DNA of 39,031 nucleotides, from positions 1 through 39,031 of the forward strand of contig NZ_VCJS01000117.1 in NCBI RefSeq assembly GCF_005893125.1, read 5' to 3'. The position numbers and the translations under genes are program-made. Under the pieces are notes generated by a model, which saw only the letters and a list, made by a program, of their open reading frames with translations, made no database searches and had not been told where the DNA came from. Each line of letters begins with the position of its first letter. Position 1 is the stretch's first letter. Source of the stretch: Nonomuraea basaltis. GTDB lineage: Bacteria; Actinomycetota; Actinomycetes; Streptosporangiales; Streptosporangiaceae. This document shows, piece after piece, positions 12,531 to 20,090 of this stretch.

Positions 12531-14306
12531 GTGGCACAACTGCGCATTGCCCTGGCACAGACGAATCCGACCGTCGGCGACCTGACCACCAACGCCGACC
12601 GGCTGGTCGCGTGGACCCGCGAGGCCGCCGAACGCGGGGCTCACCTCGTCGTCTTCACCGAGATGTTCCTCACCGGCTACCCCGTGGAGGACCTGGTGCT
12701 GCGCACGTCCTTCGTGGACGCCAGCATCCGGACCCTGGAGGAGGTGGCGCGCAGGCTGGAACGGGAGGGCCTGGGGGAGCTTCCGGTGGTGGCCGGCTAC
12801 GTCGACCGGGCCGGCCTGGCCCCCCGGGTGGGCCAGCCGAGGGGCGCGCCGTTGGACGCCGCCGCGCTGCTCTACAAGGGCGAGGTGGTCACGCGGACGG
12901 CCAAGCACCACCTGCCGAACTACGGGGTGTTCGACGAATACCGCTATTTCGTGCGCGGCGACCGGCTGCCGATCTTCCGGCTGCACGGGGTGGACGTGGC
13001 GATCGCGGTCTGCGAGGACCTCTGGCAGGAGGGCGGCCCCGTGTCCGTGGTGGGGCAGGCGGGGGCCGGGCTGCTGGTCGCGCCGAACGCCTCGCCGTAC
13101 GAGAAGGAGAAGGACGACGTACGCCTGGAGCTGTGCGCGCGCCGGGCGCGCGAGGCCGGGTGCGGGCTCGTCTACGTGAACCAGGTCGGCGGGCAGGACG
13201 AGCTGGTCTTCGACGGCGACTCGATCGTGGTGGACGGCACGGGCGAGCTGGTGGCGCGGGCGAGCCAGTTCCGCGAGGAGCTGCTGGTCGTGGACCTGGA
13301 CGAGCTGCCGGTCTCGGACGCGGCGCCGGGCACGTTCCCGTACGACGCGGGCGACGGCTCCACCATCACCGTCGAGCGCCTGGTGCTGTCGCAGGACCCC
13401 GTGGCGCCCTATCCCGCCGAGCCCGCGCGCATCGCCGAGCGGCTGGACCTGCACGCCGAGGTCTATTCGGCGCTGGTGCTCGGGATCAGGGACTACGTGC
13501 GCAAGAACGGCTTCCAGTCGGTGATCCTGGGCCTGTCGGGCGGGATCGACTCGGCCCTGACCGCCACGATCGCCGCCGACGCCATCGGCCCGTCGCGGGT
13601 CAACGTGGTGCTGATGCCCTCGCGCTACTCGTCGGAGCATTCGCTGGCCGACGCGGAGGAGCTGGTGAGGCGGCAGGGCGTCGTCTCGCAGATCGCGCCG
13701 ATCGCCGACATCGTCACCGCGTACGAGAAGGAGATCGAGCTGTCCGGCCTGGCCTCCGAGAACCTCCAGGCCAGGGTACGCGGCATGATCCTGATGGGCC
13801 TGTCCAACGAGCACGGCCACCTGGTGCTGACCACCGGGAACAAGAGCGAGCTGGCCACCGGTTACTCCACGCTCTACGGCGACTCGGCCGGCGGCTTCGC
13901 GCCGATCAAGGACGTGCCGAAGACGATGGTGTGGGAGCTGGCCAAGTGGCGCAACGCCCACTCGGACCCGCAGTTCCTGCTGCAGGCCGAGCGGCCGATC
14001 CCGGAGAACTCGATCATCAAGGAACCGAGCGCCGAGCTGCGCCCGGACCAGCGGGACACCGACTCGCTGCCGCCGTACGAGGTGCTGGACCGGCTGCTGG
14101 ACGACTACGTGGAGAAGGACATGGGCTCGCAGGAGCTCATCGCGGCCGGCCACGATCCGGAGCTGGTGACCCGCGTGATCAGGCTGGTGGACCTGGCGGA
14201 GTACAAGCGCCGGCAGTACCCGCCCGGCCCCAAGATCACGCCGAAGAACTTCGGGCGCGACCGCCGTCTCCCGATCACCAACCGCTGGCGCGAGACCACC
14301 GCCTGA
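12531..14306 (+). CDS. nadE: Glutamine-dependent NAD+ synthetase
   Basis: The 591-aa enzyme makes NAD+ from deamido-NAD+ and ATP, with ammonia from glutamine. The N-terminal nitrilase-type glutaminase domain (1-280) has the Glu-Lys-Cys triad: E44 (FTEMF), K125 (RTAKHHLPN) and C161 (AVCEDLW). The C-terminal ATP-pyrophosphatase domain has LSGGIDSAL (335-343) and the conserved TGNKSELATGYSTLYGD segment. The length and order match the two-domain type found in mycobacteria. GTG 12531 is preceded by GGCGTACTAGTCTGGTCGC with a TACTAG -10-like hexamer and no ribosome-binding site, so the mRNA is probably leaderless. A degenerate copy of this promoter and the first 65 codons lies at about 10815-11032. 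Confidence 0.95.
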   Translation: MAQLRIALAQTNPTVGDLTTNADRLVAWTREAAERGAHLVVFTEMFLTGYPVEDLVLRTSFVDASIRTLEEVARRLEREGLGELPVVAGYVDRAGLAPRVGQPRGAPLDAAALLYKGEVVTRTAKHHLPNYGVFDEYRYFVRGDRLPIFRLHGVDVAIAVCEDLWQEGGPVSVVGQAGAGLLVAPNASPYEKEKDDVRLELCARRAREAGCGLVYVNQVGGQDELVFDGDSIVVDGTGELVARASQFREELLVVDLDELPVSDAAPGTFPYDAGDGSTITVERLVLSQDPVAPYPAEPARIAERLDLHAEVYSALVLGIRDYVRKNGFQSVILGLSGGIDSALTATIAADAIGPSRVNVVLMPSRYSSEHSLADAEELVRRQGVVSQIAPIADIVTAYEKEIELSGLASENLQARVRGMILMGLSNEHGHLVLTTGNKSELATGYSTLYGDSAGGFAPIKDVPKTMVWELAKWRNAHSDPQFLLQAERPIPENSIIKEPSAELRPDQRDTDSLPPYEVLDRLLDDYVEKDMGSQELIAAGHDPELVTRVIRLVDLAEYKRRQYPPGPKITPKNFGRDRRLPITNRWRETTA

Positions 14307-14337
14307 GATTGTCTGACCGCTCGGCCACGGTGCCGCC

Positions 14338-14640
14338 ATGACTGAATTCGTGCTTGTCGCCGGGGCATGGCTCGGAGCGTGGGCGTGGGACGAGGTGGTG
14401 CCGGACCTGCGGGCGGCCGGGCACGGCATCCACCCACTGACGCTGTCCGGCCTCGCCGAGAAGCAGCGGCGACCTCCATCAAGTGCCTGCTCGACGGCGA
14501 CAAGCCCAGCGACGACGCGGCCTGGCTGCTGACCAGCGAGCGCTGGCGGCTGGTCGAGACGGACACCGGCCACTGGCCGATGTTCTCGCAAGCCGCGGGA
14601 GGCTGGCGCGGATCCTGCTGGACGCGGCCGCGGCTCAGGC
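14338..14640 (+). pseudogene. Alpha/beta hydrolase, internally deleted and frameshifted
   Basis: Bases 14338-14466 encode a normal hydrolase N-terminus (FVLVAGAWLGAWAWDEVVPDL), with the oxyanion-hole GAW region. From 14472, in another frame, the sequence resumes with the C-terminal part (LLTSERWRLVETDTGHWPMF), which holds the catalytic His (GHW). It then shifts once more into LARILLDAA. The central roughly 150 residues, with the nucleophile Ser and acid, are deleted. The gene cannot make an active enzyme. It follows nadE by 31 nt. Confidence 0.75.
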
Positions 14641-14785
14641 GTCGGCGCGCGACCGCGCGACCACCACCCCCGCGAACGCGATGAGCGCGCCCGCGGTCAC
14701 GAGTGTGGCCCGCGGACCCGGCGTACGGGACCGCCGATCAAAACCTGTTCTCCGCCAGGACGCGCGGGAGAGGCCTTGGCAAACA

Positions 14786-14803
14786 CGTAACCACCAGGTT
14801 ACG
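14786..14803. promoter_or_regulatory. ArsR operator palindrome CGTAACC-n4-GGTTACG
   Basis: Perfect 7-bp arms around ACCA lie 8 nt before the GTG of the ArsR-type gene at 14812, overlapping its expected promoter. This placement fits autorepression of the regulator-SRPBCC operon. Confidence 0.6.
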
Positions 14804-14811
14804 CTTTTCGG

Positions 14812-15174
14812 GTGGACGAGGTGGCAGGGGCGATCGCGGATCCGGTGCGGCGGCAGATCCTGGTCCTGCTCAGGGACGGGCGGCTCACCGCCGGCGAGGT
14901 CGCCGAGCGCTTCCCGATCAGCAGGCCCGCCGTGAGCCGCCACCTGCGCGTGCTCAGGCAGAGCGGGCTGGTATGCGCGGAGCTCGTCGGCAGGCAGCGC
15001 TTCTACACGCTCGATCCGGAGCAGTTCACCGAGCTCATCGAATGGCTCGCCCAGTTCGTCCGGCCCTCCGGATGGGAGCACCGCTTCGACGCGCTGGAGA
15101 CAGAGGTCTACCGAACGCGCCGCGAGCGCCGCCCGAGCGGCACCGCGGACAGCAGAGAGGAAAATTCGGCATGA
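14812..15174 (+). CDS. ArsR-family winged-helix repressor
   Basis: The 120-aa protein is a compact ArsR-type regulator: IADPVRRQILVLLRDG (helix 1-2), AGEVAERFPISRPAVSRHLRVL (helix-turn-helix, about residues 27-48) and the wing LVGRQRFYTLD. There are no metal-binding cysteine pairs in the recognition helix, so a non-metal signal is likely. Its stop overlaps the ATG of the SRPBCC gene by 4 nt (ATGA). In actinomycetes this pair, ArsR plus AHSA1-type protein, is a common two-gene operon. GTG 14812 has no ribosome-binding site and is probably leaderless, with the palindrome just upstream. Confidence 0.9.
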   Translation: MDEVAGAIADPVRRQILVLLRDGRLTAGEVAERFPISRPAVSRHLRVLRQSGLVCAELVGRQRFYTLDPEQFTELIEWLAQFVRPSGWEHRFDALETEVYRTRRERRPSGTADSREENSA

Positions 15175-15686
15175 ACCGTTTCCCCACCGGCCGGCTGTTC
15201 CGCACCGACGCCGGGAGCGATCTCGTTCTCAGCCGGACCTTCCGCGCATCCGCCGAGGACGTGTGGGCCAGCATCACCGAACCGGACCGCACGGCCCGAT
15301 GGTTCGGCCCCTGGGAGGGCCAGGCCGGTCCCGGCCGGACGATCAAGGTGCAGATGCTGTACGAGGAGCAGGCGCCCTGGTACGAGATGCGCATCGAAGC
15401 CTGCGAGCCGCCGCGGCGGCTGGAGGTGTCCGCGCTCGACGAGGCCGGCTCGTGGCACATCGAGCTGCTGCTGTCCGAGACGGACGGCACGACGGAGCTG
15501 CGGTTCGTGCAGCACCTGGAGAGCGAGGAGGGCATCGGCGAGGTCGGGCCCGGCTGGGAGTACTACCTCGACATGCTCGTGGCCGCCCGCGACGGCTCCC
15601 CCAGACCGGAGTTCGACGACTACTACCCCTCGATGAAGCCCTACTTCGACCAGCTGTCCACGCCGGACACGAACGCGGGCGAGTAG
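15171..15686 (+). CDS. SRPBCC (AHSA1-like) domain protein
   Basis: The 171-aa protein is a START/Bet v 1-like fold of the AHSA1 (activator of Hsp90 ATPase homologue) type. It opens with LVLSRTFRASAEDVWASITEPDRTARWFGPW, the usual N-terminal strand and helix. The middle strands include RIEACEPPRRLEVS, and the long C-terminal helix is near GWEYYLDMLVAA. These proteins form a hydrophobic cavity, but a ligand cannot be named. ATG 15171 has GAGAGGAAAA upstream and overlaps the end of the ArsR gene, so the two are co-translated. A nested hairpin follows the stop. Confidence 0.87.
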   Translation: MNRFPTGRLFRTDAGSDLVLSRTFRASAEDVWASITEPDRTARWFGPWEGQAGPGRTIKVQMLYEEQAPWYEMRIEACEPPRRLEVSALDEAGSWHIELLLSETDGTTELRFVQHLESEEGIGEVGPGWEYYLDMLVAARDGSPRPEFDDYYPSMKPYFDQLSTPDTNAGE

Positions 15687-15691
15687 ACGGA

Positions 15692-15736
15692 CGCGGCCGC
15701 CCCAGAGGCCCGCCGGCCTCGGTCTCCGCGGCCGCG
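15692..15736. terminator. Nested hairpin, probable terminator
   Basis: Outer arms 15692-15700 (cgcggccgc) and 15728-15736 are perfect reverse complements. An inner perfect 6-bp hairpin occupies 15705-15720. The structure lies directly after the SRPBCC stop at 15686. Confidence 0.45.
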
Positions 15737-15796
15737 CCGCACGGGTCGGGAATCGGACGGCCGGGGATTGTCGGTGGCGGGTGGCACAGTTGGGCC

Positions 15797-16882
15797 GTGG
15801 CACAACCGCTGAAGGACATGATCAACGCCAGATCCGTGTCGGTGCTGGCCGACGGGCTGGCCGCCGTCTGGGCGCCATTCCCGAGAGCCCGGTTCATCGC
15901 GCAGGCCTTGGACGGGCTCGACGGGCTCGAGCTCAAGGATCGCGTCAGGCACGTCGCCGCGGCGCTGCACGAGGCGCTGCCGCTACCGTACCCGCGGGCC
16001 GCCGAGATCGTGCGGGAGAGCGCCTCGCGGGCGGCGCTGGACATGTGGAGCGGCTGGCCGGCCACCGACCACACGGCCGTCCAGGGGCTCGATCACCTGG
16101 ACGCGGCGATGGCCACGCTGGCCGTGCTCACGCCGCACTCGTCGGGCGAGTTCGCCGTACGGCCCTACCTGGAGCGCTACCGCGACGACGCACTCAAGAT
16201 CATGTACGGCTGGGCGGAATCCCCCGACGAGCATCTGCGCCGGCTGGCCTCGGAGGGGTCGCGTCCGCGGCTGCCGTGGGCCACACGGGTGAGCTGGCTG
16301 ATGGCTCCGGGGCCGACGCTGCCCCTGCTGGACCGGCTGCGCGACGACCCGAGCGAATACGTCCGCCGCTCGGTCGCCAACCACGTCAACGACCTGGCCA
16401 AGGACCATCCGGAGGTGGCTCTGGAGCTGCTGGCCCGCTGGCGTTCCGGCGGCGGCTCGCACGTGGAGCAGGTGCTGCGGCACGCGGTGCGCGGCCTGCT
16501 TCGCGCCGGCCACCCGGAGGCGCTCGCGCTGGTGGGCGCCACCCCGGGCAGCGGCGCGGTGGACGTGCTGGCCTTGGAGGCGGACACGGTGGCCGTCGGC
16601 GAGAAGCTGGGCTTCACGGTCACGGTCACGGCGGACGCGCCCGGGCCGCTGCTGCTGAAATACGCGATCCGGCGGCCGGGCTCGCGTCGGGTGTTCCACC
16701 TGGGCCGGCGTGAGGCGAGCGGCGCGGGGGCGACGTTCTCGTTACGCAAGAGCCATTCCTTCCGCCCGGTCACCACCCGGGACGAGCCGCCCGGACCGAG
16801 GGAGCTCGACGTGATCGTCAACGGCAGGGTGGCCGCGAGCACGGCGTTCACCCTGGCCGAGCGCTCCGGCCCCCATTGTTGA
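15797..16882 (+). CDS. DNA alkylation repair (AlkD-like HEAT-repeat) protein
   Basis: The 361-aa protein consists of HEAT-like helical repeats of the AlkC/AlkD class, which recognise alkylated bases on DNA and release N3- or N7-alkyl purines. Typical blocks are SPDEHLRRLASEGSRPRLPW, RDDPSEYVRRSVANHVNDLA and the more C-terminal HAVRGLLRAGHPEALALVG. The last roughly 110 residues are beta-rich and less characteristic, as in the longer actinobacterial members. GTG 15797 is chosen over the far upstream open frame because that frame overlaps the SRPBCC gene. The gene runs towards the SDR gene, and I see no clear terminator between them. Confidence 0.85.
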   Translation: MAQPLKDMINARSVSVLADGLAAVWAPFPRARFIAQALDGLDGLELKDRVRHVAAALHEALPLPYPRAAEIVRESASRAALDMWSGWPATDHTAVQGLDHLDAAMATLAVLTPHSSGEFAVRPYLERYRDDALKIMYGWAESPDEHLRRLASEGSRPRLPWATRVSWLMAPGPTLPLLDRLRDDPSEYVRRSVANHVNDLAKDHPEVALELLARWRSGGGSHVEQVLRHAVRGLLRAGHPEALALVGATPGSGAVDVLALEADTVAVGEKLGFTVTVTADAPGPLLLKYAIRRPGSRRVFHLGRREASGAGATFSLRKSHSFRPVTTRDEPPGPRELDVIVNGRVAASTAFTLAERSGPHC

Positions 16883-16950
16883 GCGTCTGCGAACGCCCGC
16901 TCTCACGCCCCTGCTCCACCGCCGCGTTCACCCTGACCACGCGTGCCCGC

Positions 16951-17592
16951 TCACTGGTCCGCGGCGCTGAGGCCGCTGTGCAGGATCTCGTGGTCCCAGC
17001 GGGCGCGGGGCTGGGTGTGCAGAGCCCAGTAGTGCTCGGCGATGTCGTCGGGGTCGAAGTCCGTGCCCGGCGCGACGGGGCCCGCCACGGTGACCGTGGC
17101 CACGTGGACGCCCGACGGGCCGTATTCCTGGTCGAGCAGCGCCACCAGCGTTCGCACGCCGCTCTTGCCGAGCGAGAGGCTGACGTACTCCGCCTTGGGC
17201 TCGGGCATGCCGCCGGTGATGATGAACGTGCCGGTGCCGCGCCGCGCCATCGCGGGGGCGACGTGTGCGGCGGCGATCAGGGCGCCGACCACGTTGACCG
17301 CCCAGGCGTCCAGGTGGGCGCGTACGGTCGCGTCGCCGGGCGAGTCGGGCCGGATGATCGCGGCGTTGTAGACGACGACGTCCGGCGTGCCCAGCTGGCC
17401 GACCACCGCGTCGAGGGCGGCGCGCAGGGCCGTCTCGTCGGCGCTGTCGGCCTGGTACGCGCGCACCCCGTCCAGCCCGAGCGCGCCACCGGTACGCGAG
17501 ACGAGGGCCACCGGCAGGCCCTCCCGTGCGAACCGGCGGGCGACCGACCGGCCGATCCCCGGCCCCGCCCCGATCAGCACCGCTCCCGGCAT
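16951..17592 (-). CDS. Short-chain dehydrogenase/reductase-like protein with atypical active site
   Basis: The 213-aa protein has a Rossmann start (VLIGAGPGIGRSVARRFA) and an NAA motif (VVVYNAAII), so it should bind NAD(P). The usual catalytic Ser in strand 5 is replaced in FIITGG. The YxxxK motif is not in register; the region reads EYVSLSLGKSGVRTL, with Tyr and Lys seven apart. Activity may be altered. ATG 17592 is favoured over 17628 because GAAGGAG lies 7-8 nt before it. The gene is transcribed from a MerR-type promoter (17634-17664) divergent from the merR-like gene, so it is the likely MerR target. Confidence 0.85.
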   Translation of the reverse strand: MPGAVLIGAGPGIGRSVARRFAREGLPVALVSRTGGALGLDGVRAYQADSADETALRAALDAVVGQLGTPDVVVYNAAIIRPDSPGDATVRAHLDAWAVNVVGALIAAAHVAPAMARRGTGTFIITGGMPEPKAEYVSLSLGKSGVRTLVALLDQEYGPSGVHVATVTVAGPVAPGTDFDPDDIAEHYWALHTQPRARWDHEILHSGLSAADQ

Positions 17593-17633
17593 CTTCGGCT
17601 CCTTCACGTTGTTGCGACTGGCGGACACTGGAA

Positions 17634-17664
17634 CGTTAAGGCGTCACATCGATGTGAAGGTCAA
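17634..17664 (-). promoter_or_regulatory. MerR-type promoter with 19-bp spacer and palindrome
   Basis: The minus strand has -35 TTGACC (17664-17659), a 19-bp spacer and -10 TTAACG (17639-17634). The perfect 14-bp palindrome TCACATCGATGTGA (17644-17657) sits in the spacer. Overlong spacers with a central dyad are the signature of MerR-activated promoters. Transcription would start near 17627 and read the SDR gene. Confidence 0.75.
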
Positions 17665-17682
17665 GCCCGGAGCGAGGAGCAC

Positions 17683-18120
17683 ATGCGGATCGGTGACCTG
17701 GCCCACGAGACCGGGGTGAGCAGGCGGCTGCTGCGTTACTACGAGGAGCAGGGGTTGCTGCGCCCCCTGCGGCGGTCCAACGGCTACCGGGAGTACAGCG
17801 AGTCGGACGTCGCCGCCGTGCGCCACATCCGTACCCTGCTCGCCGCCGGCCTGCCCACCGCGGTCATCGCCCGGCTGCTGCAGTGCGTACACGACGACGA
17901 GGGCGGGCGGATGGTGCCGGCGGCCTGCCCGGGAATGATCAGCCACCTGCGGCGGGAGCGGGGGCGCATCGCCGAGACGATCGAGCGGCTCCAGACCTCC
18001 CAGCGGGAGCTGGACACCATGCTAGCCACCGCCCTCGACCAGCGGGAGCGAGACGACGCTGCTCGCCGCCGCCGCCCTAGACCAGCAGGCTTGAGCGGGG
18101 ACGGTCATGTTCGGGCCTGA
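17683..18120 (+). CDS. MerR-family transcriptional regulator
   Basis: The 145-aa protein starts MRIGDLAHETGVSRRLLRYY, the winged helix-turn-helix of MerR proteins, followed by EEQGLLRPLRRSNGYREY (wing) and a dimerisation coiled coil at about residues 80-125. It has no clustered cysteines for metal sensing, only two Cys in the C-terminal half, so it more likely senses an organic signal. AGGAG at 17675-17679 precedes the ATG. It is divergent from the SDR gene and should act at the palindrome between them. The last 15 or so residues are rich in Arg and poorly conserved in look. Confidence 0.92.
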   Translation: MRIGDLAHETGVSRRLLRYYEEQGLLRPLRRSNGYREYSESDVAAVRHIRTLLAAGLPTAVIARLLQCVHDDEGGRMVPAACPGMISHLRRERGRIAETIERLQTSQRELDTMLATALDQRERDDAARRRRPRPAGLSGDGHVRA

Positions 18121-18190
18121 GCGAGGCGTGTCAGGGGCTCAGCAGGCCGACGGGGTTGCCGTCCGCCGGCGTGCGGCAGAATCGTCGCCT

Positions 18191-19210
18191 GTGAGCAAGA
18201 TTTCCCGGCCGGCCGCGGAGCCGGCAGCAGAGGATCCCGACCTGGCCCGGGCACGGGGCGGGGACGACTCCGCCTTCACCCGCCTCGTGGCGCCGCTGCG
18301 CCGGGAACTGCACGCCCACTGCTACCGCATGCTCGGCTCCGCCCACGACGCCGACGACGCCCTGCAGGACGCGCTGCTGCGGGCGTGGCGGCGGCTCGGA
18401 GGTTTCGAGGGCCGCAGCTCGCTGCGCTCGTGGCTGTACACCGTGGCCACCCGTACCTGCCTGGACCTCGCCGAGACGCGCGGCAGGCGGGCCCTGCCGG
18501 TGGATCTCGGCCCGGCCAGCGACGGCGCCGTCATCGGCGACGCTCCGCGGACCGACGTGGCGTGGCTGGGGCCGTACCCCGACGACCCGGACGCGCGCGC
18601 CGAGCAGCGTGAGGCCGTCGAGCTCGCCTTCGTCGCGGCCCTGCAGCACCTGCCGGGCAACCAGCGGGCGGCGCTGCTGCTGTTCGAGGTGCTCGGCTTC
18701 TCCGCCGCCGAGATCGCCGCCATGATGCGCACCTCGGCCACGTCGGTGAACTCCGCCCTGGCGCGGGCGCGCAGGATGGTCGCGGAGCGGGTCCCCTCCC
18801 GGACCCAGCAGCAGACGCTGCGGGCCGTCGGCGACGCGCGCGTGCGGGAGATCGTCGCCGGGTACGCCGCCGCGCTCGAACGCGGCGACGCCGGCGCCCT
18901 GGTCGCGCTGCTCACCGAGGACGTCACCTGGTCGATGCCGCCGATGCCGCACTGGTACCGCGGCCTGGAGGCGGTCACCGACTTCGCGGTACGGGTGCCG
19001 CTGACGTCGTGCGGCTCCTGGCGGCACCGCCTGACGCACGCGAACGGCCACCCGGCCGCCGCCTCCTACCTCTGGGACGAGGCCGCCGGCGCGCACCTGG
19101 CCTGGTCGATCGACGTGCTGACGCTGCGCGGGGAGCGCGTCGCCGAGATCACCACGTTCCTCGGCCCGGAGAACTTCCCGCTGTTCGGGCTGCCCGCCTC
19201 GCTACCGTGA
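18191..19210 (+). CDS. ECF sigma factor with C-terminal SnoaL-like domain (copy 1)
   Basis: The 339-aa protein has sigma region 2 (HCYRMLGSAHDADDALQDAL) near residues 40-60 and region 4 (FSAAEIAAMMRTSATSVNSA) near 175-195. A SnoaL/NTF2-like domain of about 130 residues follows (IVAGYAAALERGDAGALVAL, TWSMPPMPHWYRG). This arrangement is the ECF41/ECF56-like class, in which the C-terminal domain modulates the sigma factor in cis and no anti-sigma gene is needed. GTG 18191 is chosen; the open frame extends into the merR gene. It converges on, and overlaps by 9 nt, the double-SnoaL gene. A homologue lies at 20091-21167. Confidence 0.9.
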   Translation: MSKISRPAAEPAAEDPDLARARGGDDSAFTRLVAPLRRELHAHCYRMLGSAHDADDALQDALLRAWRRLGGFEGRSSLRSWLYTVATRTCLDLAETRGRRALPVDLGPASDGAVIGDAPRTDVAWLGPYPDDPDARAEQREAVELAFVAALQHLPGNQRAALLLFEVLGFSAAEIAAMMRTSATSVNSALARARRMVAERVPSRTQQQTLRAVGDARVREIVAGYAAALERGDAGALVALLTEDVTWSMPPMPHWYRGLEAVTDFAVRVPLTSCGSWRHRLTHANGHPAAASYLWDEAAGAHLAWSIDVLTLRGERVAEITTFLGPENFPLFGLPASLP

Positions 19211-20029
19211 CGGGCTCAGGTCGGTCCTGGCCGCACCGGTGTCCAGGTCCATCGGGAAGGACAGGTGCTGGTGGACCATCATCCAGGCGCCGTCCCTGCG
19301 CTCGAACACCCGTGTCCCACGTGACCAGGTGCCGGACTCCTGCCCGTCCGCCCGCACGACGCGGACGTGGTTGAGGCCCCACGCCACCGCGAGGTCCTCG
19401 CGTACGAGGATCTTCAGGCCGGGGACGTCCAGGCTGACGGCCCCTTCCACGCCGAGGCCGCGGGCGCAGACCTCGCGCACCGCGTCGACGCCGACGTACT
19501 GGAGGGGCGCCTCGTGCTCGTACGAGACGACGTCGCCGGCGATGGCGGCCATCATGCCGTCCAGGTCCTTGGCGGCGGTGCCGTCGTACCAGCGCTGGTG
19601 CACCCGGCGCACCTCTTCCTCGGCCGCGCCCCGGTCCGTGATCGGGAAGGAGTGGTGCTCGTGGGCGACGACCCAGCGGCCGTCCTCCTTGCGCAGGCCG
19701 AGCGTCAGCCGCAGCCGGTAGCCGGGGTCGGCGGCTAGCTCCTCCGGGGTGCCGCAGCGCAGCAGCGCGTGGGCGAAGGCGACGTCGGCTCCGGCGGTGA
19801 CGTCCAGGGTCTCGATCTCGAACGAGCCGCCCTGCGCCTGCCACTGGAAGAACCCTGGCCACGACTTCCGGTAGGCGTCGATGCCGCGCACGCCCTCGTA
19901 CGGCGGCGGCACGTCGTACATCACGATGTCGTCGGCGTGGCCGGCGAGGACGCCGTCCAGGTCGCCGGCGTGCACCGCCTCGGCCCAGCGCTCGATCAGT
20001 GTGCGGATCTGCTCTTCGTCGGTGGCCAT
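19202..20029 (-). CDS. Tandem SnoaL-like (NTF2-fold) protein
   Basis: The 275-aa protein consists of two SnoaL/DUF4440-like domains, at about residues 1-130 and 135-265. Both end with the same kind of strand pair (RWVVAHEHHSFPIT and AWMMVHQHLSFPMD), so it is an internal duplication. The fold is a cone-shaped ligand pocket; the ligand is unknown. GGAAGGACC lies upstream of the ATG at 20029. The sigma factor gene ends 61 nt before this start on the same strand, so both are probably one transcript. A functional tie to SnoaL-tailed sigma factors is likely from position. Confidence 0.87.
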   Translation of the reverse strand: MATDEEQIRTLIERWAEAVHAGDLDGVLAGHADDIVMYDVPPPYEGVRGIDAYRKSWPGFFQWQAQGGSFEIETLDVTAGADVAFAHALLRCGTPEELAADPGYRLRLTLGLRKEDGRWVVAHEHHSFPITDRGAAEEEVRRVHQRWYDGTAAKDLDGMMAAIAGDVVSYEHEAPLQYVGVDAVREVCARGLGVEGAVSLDVPGLKILVREDLAVAWGLNHVRVVRADGQESGTWSRGTRVFERRDGAWMMVHQHLSFPMDLDTGAARTDLSPSR

Positions 20030-20090
20030 GGGTGTGGTCCTTCCGGGTCGGTGGTTCCGTCGGGACTACAACCCGGGCCGGGCCGGAAAA

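Noticed and set aside
11649..14591. 980-codon open frame on the minus strand
   Set aside because: It lies antisense to the SARP-response regulator fusion and nadE. The composition is low-complexity and no motifs are visible.
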